Below are positions 28,117-36,509 of a stretch of DNA of 64,000 nt, one piece after another. The stretch covers positions 210,585-274,584 of the forward strand of contig MFYJ01000007.1 in the NCBI GenBank assembly GCA_001787755.1, in the 5' to 3' direction. This DNA is from Candidatus Peribacteria bacterium RIFOXYB1_FULL_54_35. GTDB taxonomy: Bacteria; Patescibacteriota; Gracilibacteria; Peribacterales; Peribacteraceae. Every line of letters begins with the position of its first letter. Position 1 is the first letter of the stretch. The translations under genes and the position numbers were made by a program. The notes under the pieces are model-generated. The model ran no database searches. It had not been told where the DNA came from and saw nothing but the letters and a program-made list of their open reading frames with translations.

Positions 28117-29130
28117 CTACTGCACCACTATCTGTCCGGTTCCGAGGTTTTGCATCTGGAGGCGTTGCACTTCCCATTGGATGGCTGTCTGCAAAGCCTC
28201 CACTGTCACGGACTGCGGGAGGAGCATGGCGGGTGCTTCTTTGGGGGGGATCACGCTGCACTCCTGGTATCCGTGCGGTTCGAAGACGAAGAGGCGGCAG
28301 TCTCCGAGGTACTGTTCCAGCGGCGCCTGCGAGACTTCCTGCGGGCGGGGCTGGTGGCCGAACGCGGTGTGAACGCCTCCGTACCCTATGGCGACTGTAT
28401 GCACTTCCGGGGGACAGCTCTGCACCTGCTCCCGGACGAACTCGTGGTCCAGCTGGTGGTCTTCGAGCACGATGGTGTGTGCCTGCTCAGCGAGGGAAGC
28501 GAGGTCTGCGTCCTGCAGCGTTCCTCCAAGTGCCTTTTGCACGAGCTTCTGCAGTTCTGCGTTCAGGTAGGGGATGGCGCCCTTCCTCTTGGGGGAGTGC
28601 CCGGGGAGGATGAAGTGGGGGAGCCGCTCGAAGCAGAGAGCGGAGAATCTCTGCGCTGCATTCAGCGCCTGCAGGTCGTCGCGTGCACGCGGGTGGCGCG
28701 CCAATATGCGCTGCCGCGCTTCTTCCAGTACGGTCGTATTTCCCCGGGACCGGCTGCTCTGCAGGGCCGCTGCCTGTCGCAGAGCATGCTGACAGTCTTC
28801 CGGGAGTTCCCGCAGGGGTGTTGCGTATCGCTCCATCACGAAGCGCCCGGACTTGCCGGCGCTGAGATTGATAGCTTTGAATGCATCGAATGCGGCGTCC
28901 TGGTGTGCGATATAGCGGTCGAGCATCTCGGGGTATCTCGCGAAGGTTTCGATGTCTTCGGGAATGCCGTGGTAGAGCTTGACGATGATGACGTTCCGTC
29001 CCGGTTTCATGGGTTCCGCATGCACGAACGTCCCATGGGGAGCGAGTCTCTTCAGGAAGACTTGCGCATTGTTATCGTCGGGAAAGTCGCTCCCGCTTTC
29101 GAGATGCACCCCTGTTGTTTCCGGTGGCAT
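28117..29130 (-). CDS. Hypothetical protein (start trimmed to MPPETTG)
   Basis: Long ORF with an internal ATG after an AT-rich region; no family recognised. Confidence 0.6.
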   Translation of the reverse strand: MPPETTGVHLESGSDFPDDNNAQVFLKRLAPHGTFVHAEPMKPGRNVIIVKLYHGIPEDIETFARYPEMLDRYIAHQDAAFDAFKAINLSAGKSGRFVMERYATPLRELPEDCQHALRQAAALQSSRSRGNTTVLEEARQRILARHPRARDDLQALNAAQRFSALCFERLPHFILPGHSPKRKGAIPYLNAELQKLVQKALGGTLQDADLASLAEQAHTIVLEDHQLDHEFVREQVQSCPPEVHTVAIGYGGVHTAFGHQPRPQEVSQAPLEQYLGDCRLFVFEPHGYQECSVIPPKEAPAMLLPQSVTVEALQTAIQWEVQRLQMQNLGTGQIVVQ

Positions 29131-29314
29131 AGTACTATAAAACTTTATTATTGTTTTAAAGTCAATTATTCGGACGATGGCTTGGGTATGCCAGGGGGAT
29201 GATGATCTCCTCGGGAAGATTCCAGGGGAGAGTGCTGGACTTGCGCGTGTGCCCGCACCAAGATTCTGCTTAGTCAATGGTCACTACTGATCCTTCTGTA
29301 TAAGGAGTTCTGCC

Positions 29315-29467
29315 ATGAAATGGTCCGATCTACTGGTGCTGCTCATAGTCCTTGGCATGTTTGCAGTGGACTACTGGCGGCGCAGGCGCGCACGCCGTCT
29401 CCGGCGCGGAGAGGATGTGCCTTCCGATGGGGATCCGCTCGCCGGCGGCCCGTGGTCGCCGGTGTAG
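29315..29467 (+). CDS. Small (50 aa) membrane protein with basic stretch
   Basis: AAGGAG upstream; MKWSDLLVLLIVLGMFAVDYWRRRRARRLRRGEDVPSDGDPLAGGPWSPV; terminator follows. Below ORF-track length. Confidence 0.6.
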   Translation: MKWSDLLVLLIVLGMFAVDYWRRRRARRLRRGEDVPSDGDPLAGGPWSPV

Positions 29468-29489
29468 AGGGCAGAAACCGTGGCTTGCG

Positions 29490-29521
29490 ACGGGGGGGCT
29501 CGCTTGGGCCCCCGTTTTTTT
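29490..29521 (+). terminator. Rho-independent terminator
   Basis: CGGGGGGGCTCGCTTGGGCCCCCGTTTTTTT. Confidence 0.85.
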
Positions 29522-29632
29522 GCGCAAAGCAACTCTCTGCACCGTTCCGAAGAGCAGTGCAGAGAGTGTTCCCTTTTCGTGGAATGTCCTTGAGTCCGTT
29601 CTTGAAGTGTTGAGAGTCAGATCAGTTTGCGA

Positions 29633-30016
29633 TCACGTGAGTTCCGGGCAGTATTCGGCGAAGAGCGTGTTCATGTCCGCCTCGGAGAGGAGGACCCGGC
29701 ACGCGCCTTCCAGCGCGAGCTGCCCTCCCTGCCAGGAGACCTGGCTCGTGAGGAGCCGACGGCCGTCCAGCCGGTAGGCGTCCACGACGCTGCTCGGGAG
29801 TCCGAAGCGCTGGATGCACATTCCCCCGTTTTGCCACGGGGACTTCTTGATCTCCAGCCGGTGCCTGGCAAGCTCGCCGGCCAACCGCCTCAGGTTCCCT
29901 GAGGTGATTAGCCAGTTCGCCAGTTCCTGCTCCGGCGTGAGCCCCGTCCGTTGCGGAGCGGGGGGTGGTGCCATCGTCGCTGTTCCTGTCGCTGCGGTTG
30001 CAGTTCTTCTTCTCAT
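29633..30016 (-). CDS. Hypothetical protein
   Basis: 127-aa ORF with plausible composition; no family recognised. Confidence 0.45.
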   Translation of the reverse strand: MRRRTATAATGTATMAPPPAPQRTGLTPEQELANWLITSGNLRRLAGELARHRLEIKKSPWQNGGMCIQRFGLPSSVVDAYRLDGRRLLTSQVSWQGGQLALEGACRVLLSEADMNTLFAEYCPELT

Positions 30017-30290
30017 GGTTTAAATTCCTTTCTTGACCACAAGAGACATTCCACGTTCGAAGGGGGACTACAGGTACGGCATACCTCCAGTCCGCCTGCG
30101 AAAATGTAAGGGCGACGATGTCAAAAAGATCAGTTGATATTCAACAATAAACCTTATGATTTGTCAATTACTGAGCACTCCTCCCAGTTCAAAAATTTGC
30201 GGCACGTTAGCATTGCTGACGGGAGGAATGCAAATAGTTGGGTGAGTGAAAGTGCATGCGTTCTTCCTCCGCCTCTTCTACACTTGGTGC

Positions 30291-30545
30291 ATGTCGAAAC
30301 TTGTTCTCGATCTCCACGATATCTTCCAGAACGGGAAGGCGATTTCTGAAGAACTGGGGAGAGTGATGCGCGATGCGTGCGAGAAGCGTATCCCGCTTGT
30401 GGAGATCATTCCCGGCAAGGGCTCGGGGCAGCTCAAGAGGCGTGTTCTCCGGTTCTTAAACCAGCCGCATATTAAGGAGCTCTACCATCGGCTGGAGAAA
30501 GATGACAAGAACCACGGGAGGATCTTTGTGCATTTTCGCCACTAA
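30291..30545 (+). CDS. Smr-domain protein
   Basis: MSKLVLDLHDIF..IPLVEIIPGKGSGQLKRRVLRFL, Smr HGKGxGxL-like motif. Confidence 0.7.
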   Translation: MSKLVLDLHDIFQNGKAISEELGRVMRDACEKRIPLVEIIPGKGSGQLKRRVLRFLNQPHIKELYHRLEKDDKNHGRIFVHFRH

Positions 30546-30617
30546 GAAGTACTAAATTTCCTTGCCTCTCGTCGTCTTTGTTCCGTACACTGCCGCGGTC
30601 ATTCAAGATACAGTTCC

Positions 30618-30980
30618 ATGTTCGCCGTTGTCGACATCGCAGGCTTTCAGGAGAAGGTTTCCGAAGGGGACAAGCTCCGCGTACCCTCTCTCCCAGCAGA
30701 GGAGGGGAAGTCCCTGTCTTTCGACAAGGTGCTGCTGCTTGTCAAAGGCGAAGGCGACATGAAGGTCGGCACGCCGTACGTTGCAGGTGCCGCTGTGGAG
30801 GTGAAGGTGCTCCGTCACGCGAAAGGAGACAAGATCCGTGTCTACAAAATGCGCCGCCGCAAGCGCTACCGCCGCACGCACGGACATCGCCAGGGGTTCA
30901 CGGAGATCGAAGTGACGAAAATCAAGGCGATCGGTGGAGCGACGGTTTCCGGTGCAAAGAAAGAAGCACCGAAACTTTGA
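30618..30980 (+). CDS. rplU: Large ribosomal subunit protein bL21
   Basis: MFAVVDIAGFQEKVSEGDKLRV..VLLLVKGEGDMKVGTPYVAGAAVEVKVL..KRYRRTHGHRQGFTEIEV. Confidence 0.94.
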   Translation: MFAVVDIAGFQEKVSEGDKLRVPSLPAEEGKSLSFDKVLLLVKGEGDMKVGTPYVAGAAVEVKVLRHAKGDKIRVYKMRRRKRYRRTHGHRQGFTEIEVTKIKAIGGATVSGAKKEAPKL

Positions 30981-31046
30981 ATGTGGAATATCGTATGTCG
31001 TATGTGGGGATTCCCACATATGATATTCAATGCTCGATATTCATTC
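30979..31046. repeat. Inverted repeat E5 with CGTATG words
   Basis: GAATGTGGAATATCGTATGTCGTATGTGGGG / CCCACATATGATATTCAATGCTCGATATTC between rplU and tgt ends. Confidence 0.75.
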
Positions 31047-32109
31047 CATCCATCTCGCTGCGCAGCTCCTGCATGGCTTTGAGTGTCACGCCGAGATTCT
31101 GCATGCATGCGATGGTTTCCGCCAGCCGCTCTCCTGCTTTGAAGAGGTGGTGCAGGTAGCTCCTCAGGTGCGTGCGGCTGAGGGGGGAGGGGGAGTCTGC
31201 ATCTATGGGAATATGCGCTTCCCTGTACTCGCTCCGGGTGATGCGGAGATCGGAGCCGTCTGAGAGCAGGATGTGCCCGTGCCGTGCGAGGCGCATGGGG
31301 AGGACACAGTCGAACATGTCCATGCCTTTGGATACGCTCATCCGGAGTTGGTCGATCATGCCCACGCCCATGAGGTAGCGCGGTTTTTCTTCCGGGAGGA
31401 GCGGGCTCACAGAATCAATGATGCCGAACATCTCATCCGGCTGCTCGCCCACGGCCAGCCCGCCGATGGCGTATCCGTCGAACTCCATGGCGATGAGCTC
31501 CTCTGTGCACTTCTCACGCAGGTTCCGCTCCACTCCCCCCTGCACGATGCCGAAGAGGAGGGGGGGATGCGGGGATTTCCTGCTGAGTTCCTCGTGCCAC
31601 TTCTTGCACTCCTTTGCCCAGCGCAGCGTGCGTTCCACCGCCTGTTCAATTTCTTTGCGGCTGGATTTGGACGGCGGGCAGTGATCGAAGCACATGATGA
31701 TGTCCGCGCCGAGAGCGTGCTGGATGCGCATGGCGCTCTCGGGTCCGAGGAAGAGTGCGTCGCCGTTCACGTGGGAACGGAAGTGCACACCGTCTTTCAC
31801 GATCTTGTTCAGGTGCCGCATGGAGAACACCTGGTACCCGCCGGAGTCGGTGAGGATGGGTTTCCCCCAGTGTACGAATTTGTGCAGTCCGCCGGCCTGC
31901 TCTATCACATTCTCTCCGGGTTGGATGTGGAGGTGGTAGGTGTTGCAGAGGAGGATCTGTGCACCGAGTTCCAGGAGGTCTCTGTGCGTGATGCCGCGCA
32001 TGGCGCCGGCTGTTCCCACGGGCATGAAGAACGGCGTCTGGATCTCCCCGTGGTTGGTGCGGAGGATTCCCCTGCGGCCGAGCGGTGTCTGGCGAATTTG
32101 CGTCAGCAT
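31027..32109 (-). CDS. tgt: tRNA-guanine transglycosylase
   Basis: TPFFMPVGTAGAMRGITHRDL..ILLCNTYHL..ILTDSGGYQVFSM..GIVQGGVERNLRE..YAIGGLAVGE. Confidence 0.96.
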   Translation of the reverse strand: MLTQIRQTPLGRRGILRTNHGEIQTPFFMPVGTAGAMRGITHRDLLELGAQILLCNTYHLHIQPGENVIEQAGGLHKFVHWGKPILTDSGGYQVFSMRHLNKIVKDGVHFRSHVNGDALFLGPESAMRIQHALGADIIMCFDHCPPSKSSRKEIEQAVERTLRWAKECKKWHEELSRKSPHPPLLFGIVQGGVERNLREKCTEELIAMEFDGYAIGGLAVGEQPDEMFGIIDSVSPLLPEEKPRYLMGVGMIDQLRMSVSKGMDMFDCVLPMRLARHGHILLSDGSDLRITRSEYREAHIPIDADSPSPLSRTHLRSYLHHLFKAGERLAETIACMQNLGVTLKAMQELRSEMDGMNIEH

Positions 32110-32239
32110 TTTGCCGTAGGATACGCGATTTGTTTTATATTGGACAGAAGGCGTTCTTGTGATTCAAATCACTTGTGCCCTGCCGTAGGCTTCTCCACAA
32201 TACATTCCTGCAATTCCCTGTACCCTTTCCCCGATTCCT

Positions 32240-32665
32240 ATGATGATCTGTTGTCCCAAAACTGCCAGAGGGGCAGCGGCATTCTGTGTCCGCGTGTCCT
32301 TCGGCGTTTCCTTACTCCTCATCGGTCTTTCGCACTTCATGACATTCACTGCCTTCAAAGGCATGGTGATGGAGGGCCTTGGACCTCTGGAGCCACTCGG
32401 CGCTCTCTGGGCGTTCATTCTTCCCGCACTCATGATCGTGGGCGGAGCACTGCTTGCCGTCGGCATGTACCCGGAGATCGGGGCATGGGCAGCCGGTGTC
32501 GCCATCGGTTCCATCCCCGTCGGTATGCTCCTCAAGCCGATCCTCGGCGGAGTTGCTCTGCCGGATGTGATGGGCGCAGCCATCAATGCGTTTGTGTGGC
32601 TGATTCTCTACGTGCTTGTTGTGAAGATGACCAGCTGCTGCGGCAGCTGCGAGAAGAAGGAGTAG
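32240..32665 (+). CDS. DoxX-like membrane protein with C-terminal CCGSC motif
   Basis: Four TM segments and C-terminal TSCCGSCEKKE. Confidence 0.6.
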   Translation: MMICCPKTARGAAAFCVRVSFGVSLLLIGLSHFMTFTAFKGMVMEGLGPLEPLGALWAFILPALMIVGGALLAVGMYPEIGAWAAGVAIGSIPVGMLLKPILGGVALPDVMGAAINAFVWLILYVLVVKMTSCCGSCEKKE

Positions 32666-32683
32666 GTGGATTCGTACATAATA

Positions 32684-32720
32684 AAAAAGAGAGTTCCTTT
32701 CCGGAGGGGCTCTCTTTTTG
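32684..32720 (+). terminator. Terminator after the DoxX-like gene
   Basis: AAAAAAGAGAGTTCC..GGGGCTCTCTTTTTG. Confidence 0.7.
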
Positions 32721-32721
32721 T

Positions 32722-32780
32722 TGACTCGTTTGCTCGTTGGCTCGTTCGAACGAGCAACGAGTGAACGAGAGCACGAGCAA
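32722..32780. repeat. Inverted repeat E6 with CTCGTT words
   Basis: GACTCGTTTGCTCGTTGGCTCGTTCG/AACGAGCAACGAGTGAACGAGAGCACGAGCAA. Confidence 0.8.
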
Positions 32781-32783
32781 ATG

Positions 32784-33461
32784 TTACTTCTTCACTTCCT
32801 CGTGCTTCTTCACGATCCTGTCGATGAGGCCGTACTTCAGTGCGTCCTCGGCCTTCATGAACTTGTCGCGCTCGGTGTCGATCTTCACCTTCTCGAGCTT
32901 CTGGCCCGAGTGCTTGGCGATGAGCTGGTTTAAGAGGTCTTTCGTCTGGATGATGTGGTCGGCATGGATGGCGATATCCGTTGCCTGTCCCTCCGTACCG
33001 CCGAGCGGCTGGTGAATCATGATTTCCGAGTGCTCGAGTGCGAAGCGTTTCCCTTTCTGGCCTCCCATGAGGATGATTGCTCCGCCGCTCGCTGCCATGC
33101 CCAGGCAGACCGTGGAAATGTCCGGCTGCACGTACTGCATGGTGTCGTACATGGCGAGAGTGGAAGTCACCTGCCCGCCGGGGGAGTTTACATAGAGGGT
33201 GATGTCTTTCTTGGGGTTCTCCTTCTCCAGGAAGAGGAGCTGCGCGATCACGGAGTTGGCGATGTCGTCGTTGATCGGGGTGCCGAGGAATATGATGCGC
33301 TCCTCGAGCAGGCGGGAGTAGATGTCGTACACGCGTTCCCCGAACTGCGTCTTCTCTATGACGGTCGGGATCACGAAATTCTGCGGCGTGAGCCTGCCGC
33401 GGGAGATGTCACTGGCTATCGACTGGATTTTGGGGTGCATGGAGGGGAGGGGAGTGTTCAT
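32784..33461 (-). CDS. clpP: ATP-dependent Clp protease proteolytic subunit
   Basis: [53 protein letters not shown]. Confidence 0.95.
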   Translation of the reverse strand: MNTPLPSMHPKIQSIASDISRGRLTPQNFVIPTVIEKTQFGERVYDIYSRLLEERIIFLGTPINDDIANSVIAQLLFLEKENPKKDITLYVNSPGGQVTSTLAMYDTMQYVQPDISTVCLGMAASGGAIILMGGQKGKRFALEHSEIMIHQPLGGTEGQATDIAIHADHIIQTKDLLNQLIAKHSGQKLEKVKIDTERDKFMKAEDALKYGLIDRIVKKHEEVKK

Positions 33462-33583
33462 AGTATAATACAGGTTTTCCCTGCCTCACGGCAGTATGCA
33501 TGATTCTGAGAATATGGTCGGGTGGATGTGTAATGTATTGTTTACATTCCCGATTGGTCAGCAAACCGATACAGTATTTCCTG

Positions 33584-34549
33584 ATGACTTCAGACTGGAA
33601 GCGCGACGTCACCGGCCTCCTCGCTACCGCAGAGCATCCGCTCATCGTCGTGCTCGGTCCCACCGCCAGCGGCAAGACGGCGTTCTCCATTGCACTCGCG
33701 AAGTCCATTGTGTCCACGGGGAGAGAGGCGGAGATCATCAATGCCGATTCGCGGCAGCTCTACTGCTACTTAAACATCGGGACGGCGAAGGTGACTCCAA
33801 AGGAAATGCAGGGGATTCCCCATCACCTCATCGACGTGCTCGATCCCAAGGAAGAGGCGGCTGCCGGGTGGTACCAGGGGGAAGCGCGCAGGGTGATCCA
33901 AAACATGCAGAAGCGGGGAGCGGTTCCTGTGCTCGTCGGGGGATCCATGCTTTACGTGAGCAGTGTGATCGATGCGCTGACGTTAGCGCCGGTACCGGAT
34001 CCCGTTCTGCGGGCACGGCTGATAGAGGAGTACGACCAGGACGGGGGAGCGGCGCTCTTCGCACGACTGCAGGAGATAGATCCCGAGACCGCGGATTCCA
34101 TCCACCGCAATAACAAGCCGCACCTCGTGCGGGCAGTGGAGATCTACGAGCTGCTCAAAGCACCGAAGTCGGAAGCAGTGCCGCAGAGGGAACTGCGGTC
34201 CGATGAGAACGTGAGTGAGTATGATCTGCTCATCTTCGGCATGCAGTGGGACCGGGAGGAGCTCTGCGTGCGCATCGATGAGCGGACGAAGAAGATGTTT
34301 GAGGAGGGGTGGCTGGAGGAAGTGGAGGATCTCCTCAAGAAGGGGTACTCCGCAGACAACCCCGGCATGAAGAGCCACGGGTACCGGGAGATCATGACGT
34401 ACATGGAGGGATCCTGCGATGATCTTAAAGCCCTCCGGGAACTCATTGCAGCCAAAACGCGCCAGTATGCCAAGCGGCAGATGTCGTGGTGGAGGGGAGA
34501 CTCACGCATCCGGTGGATTTGTCCGGCATTACAAACTATCAGGTCATAG
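33584..34549 (+). CDS. miaA: tRNA dimethylallyltransferase
   Basis: VVLGPTASGKTAFSIALAK..INADSRQLYCYLNIGTAKVT..HHLIDVLDP. Confidence 0.95.
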   Translation: MTSDWKRDVTGLLATAEHPLIVVLGPTASGKTAFSIALAKSIVSTGREAEIINADSRQLYCYLNIGTAKVTPKEMQGIPHHLIDVLDPKEEAAAGWYQGEARRVIQNMQKRGAVPVLVGGSMLYVSSVIDALTLAPVPDPVLRARLIEEYDQDGGAALFARLQEIDPETADSIHRNNKPHLVRAVEIYELLKAPKSEAVPQRELRSDENVSEYDLLIFGMQWDREELCVRIDERTKKMFEEGWLEEVEDLLKKGYSADNPGMKSHGYREIMTYMEGSCDDLKALRELIAAKTRQYAKRQMSWWRGDSRIRWICPALQTIRS

Positions 34550-34650
34550 CTGGTAGGTTGTAGATGGTAGTTTGTAGGTTGTAAGAAATCCAAAATCTAA
34601 AGAGGCAAAGGCAGTTGCACTACAAGCTACAACCTACAAACTACATACTA
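34546..34650. repeat. Inverted repeat E7 with GTAGTT/GTAGGT words
   Basis: AGCTGGTAGGTTGTAGATGGTAGTTTGTAGGTTGTAAG / CTACAAGCTACAACCTACAAACTACATACTACC; core GAAATCCAAAATCTAAAGAGGCAAAG. Confidence 0.88.
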
Positions 34651-34980
34651 CCCGAGGGCTTCCTTGCTGAGCTCCAGCCTGGTGCGAAGTGCCGCATACT
34701 CCGTGGGGTCCGCGCCGAGTGCCGCTCCTTCCGCGCGGATTTCCTGCGTGTACGCCACCATGAACGGTTCCCCGTTCTTCTTCGCTTCCCGCTGTGCCGC
34801 TGTCACTTCTTTCATGCGTTCCAGCAGCTCTTCGGGCGCTTTCTTCTCCAGTGCTGCAAGTCGCTTCAGTGCTTCTGCACGGCTCACTGCGTCGCTCGCT
34901 TCCCTGAGTTTGTCCGCTGTCTTTTCGATCTGCTCAACACGGTTGTCTATGTGCTCGTGGAGGATTTCCGGGGTAGGCAT
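34648..34980 (-). CDS. Hypothetical coiled-coil protein
   Basis: 110 aa, helical and charged. Confidence 0.55.
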   Translation of the reverse strand: MPTPEILHEHIDNRVEQIEKTADKLREASDAVSRAEALKRLAALEKKAPEELLERMKEVTAAQREAKKNGEPFMVAYTQEIRAEGAALGADPTEYAALRTRLELSKEALG

Positions 34981-34997
34981 GGGGAGGAGAGGGAGGG

Positions 34998-35390
34998 CTA
35001 GAACTTAAAGACATCATGCTCTTTTTCTATACTCTGCTTCATCTGCCAGAGCTGCGCCACCATCGTCTGCAGTTGCGGGCATGCATTGGGTGTGTTCTTG
35101 TCTCTGTAAAATTCATCGATGAGCCTGATCTGATCTGCAATATTCACGAGGGTGAGGTCTGTTCTATCTCTCCACTCCTCGTCGAGCTTGTTGTAGACCT
35201 CCTGATTGAGGAAGGATTCCGGATTTTTCACGTCGATCTCTCCCTTGTCGATGAGCTCGGAGAGCTTGGTGAGGAAACTGCGGTGTTCTTCCTCCATTGC
35301 GCCTTCCACGGGCTTGCCTGCGCTCCGTTCCTCCTCCTCCGTCAGTTGGCCTTGTTTCTGTATTTTCTGGATGAAATCGTCATCAGACAT
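34998..35390 (-). CDS. Hypothetical acidic helical protein
   Basis: 130-aa ORF immediately upstream of and co-directional with 34648-34980. Confidence 0.6.
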   Translation of the reverse strand: MSDDDFIQKIQKQGQLTEEEERSAGKPVEGAMEEEHRSFLTKLSELIDKGEIDVKNPESFLNQEVYNKLDEEWRDRTDLTLVNIADQIRLIDEFYRDKNTPNACPQLQTMVAQLWQMKQSIEKEHDVFKF

Positions 35391-35518
35391 GGTTCTATTG
35401 TATCAGAATTCCCGGTTTAAAGCCATGAGTGAGGTGCAGGGGAGGGCGCATCTCAAAACGCATGCAGCCTTGTCTTTGGGAGAGACATCGAGCACCTGTA
35501 CTTCCGGCGATCGGTTGT

Positions 35519-35656
35519 TTACATTTCCTCGTCGGTGCCATGTTCTTCTTCGTCACCGTCGGTATCGTCCATACCGCAACTACACTTGTTGCCTATACAA
35601 CCGCAGCCGCCGCACATTTCGCAGACTTCCTGGCCGCACGTGTCGCACTGGTCCAT
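35519..35656 (-). CDS. Small (45 aa) cysteine-rich, acidic-tailed protein
   Basis: MDQCDTCGQEVCEMCGGCGCIGNKCSCGMDDTDGDEEEHGTDEEM*; 8 Cys within 24 residues. Not in the ORF track; no clear Shine-Dalgarno. Confidence 0.5.
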   Translation of the reverse strand: MDQCDTCGQEVCEMCGGCGCIGNKCSCGMDDTDGDEEEHGTDEEM

Positions 35657-35785
35657 ACAGGAATGAGGGGAAAGGAGGATAGGAGGCTGCTATTTTCCTT
35701 GGAGGAATCGGCAAATGCAATAGGATGGGGAGCCCAAAATGCCGAGTTTTCGGCTTTCTGCTGCGGGATTCCTGTCCAGGAAGCA

Positions 35786-35814
35786 TTGTTAAATAGGGCA
35801 AATTATTGTATAAT
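35786..35814 (+). promoter_or_regulatory. Sigma70-type promoter
   Basis: TTGTTA-N17-TATAAT, 15 nt upstream of ATG 35830. Confidence 0.75.
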
Positions 35815-35829
35815 ATAACATGTATATAC

Positions 35830-36417
35830 ATGTCCAAACCTCTCTCTTCCGTGCGGCATTTCGCGCATGTGCATGATGATCTCCCTGCTTTCCATGCAGG
35901 GTATCTTGTCCTGACAATCCTCGTCGCTTCACTGCTGAATCTTGGTGTCTTTGGGCTGCTCATCATCGCGCACATGGCGTTGGATTATGTGAAGTACCGC
36001 GAGCATCACGGGTTCTCGTGGAGGCGGACAATGGAGGGGATGGTGCGTGAGAGTCTGGTAGATATTGCGCTCCTTGGCGTTGGTGTGGTCTTTGCCGTGT
36101 ACTTCCACCATACGGTCGGTCTTGCGAGTTTGAGCGGGCTTCTCCGCGCGGAGATGACAGTGGTGCGGGCTGCGGGGTTGCTCGTTCCCAAAGCGAAGAT
36201 CCTCCATGATTTCCTCAAGGTCATTTCGCATGTCCGCCACTACATCGACCAGGTGCATCCGCGGCATACACTGGGGTGGAGCAGACTGGACCGCTTCTGC
36301 TTCCTCACTCTTGCACTCTCCGTTCTCCTCGTTGTTGCCACGCCTGCGCTGATGGGGGTGGAGGCGAGTACGGTGATTCGCATTCTGCAGTACGAGCTCA
36401 TTCCGTTCAGGTTTTAG
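35830..36417 (+). CDS. Hypothetical membrane protein
   Basis: MSKPLSSVRHFAHVHDD with several hydrophobic segments; promoter upstream. Confidence 0.6.
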   Translation: MSKPLSSVRHFAHVHDDLPAFHAGYLVLTILVASLLNLGVFGLLIIAHMALDYVKYREHHGFSWRRTMEGMVRESLVDIALLGVGVVFAVYFHHTVGLASLSGLLRAEMTVVRAAGLLVPKAKILHDFLKVISHVRHYIDQVHPRHTLGWSRLDRFCFLTLALSVLLVVATPALMGVEASTVIRILQYELIPFRF

Positions 36418-36509
36418 GATTTGAACTTTTCGTTCTTCCTACAAGCTACCAGCTACAAGCTACTAGTTTGTAGTTTGTAGGTTGTAGTTTGTAGGGTGGA
36501 ATAATCCTA
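36415..36509. repeat. Inverted repeat E8 with GTAGTT words
   Basis: CCTACAAGCTACCAGCTACAAGCTACTA / GTTTGTAGTTTGTAGGTTGTAGTTTGTAGG. Confidence 0.85.

Noticed and set aside
31273-32724. 483-aa plus-strand ORF
   Set aside because: Antisense shadow of tgt that runs into the DoxX-like gene in another frame.
35429-35818. 129-aa plus-strand ORF overlapping the Cys-rich ORF
   Set aside because: No recognised domain, spans a promoter region; the minus-strand Cys-rich reading looked more protein-like, though this is not certain.
34546-36509. CRISPR array interpretation of the repeated short words
   Set aside because: No regular repeat-spacer periodicity, words are 5-9 nt and mirrored; no cas genes.
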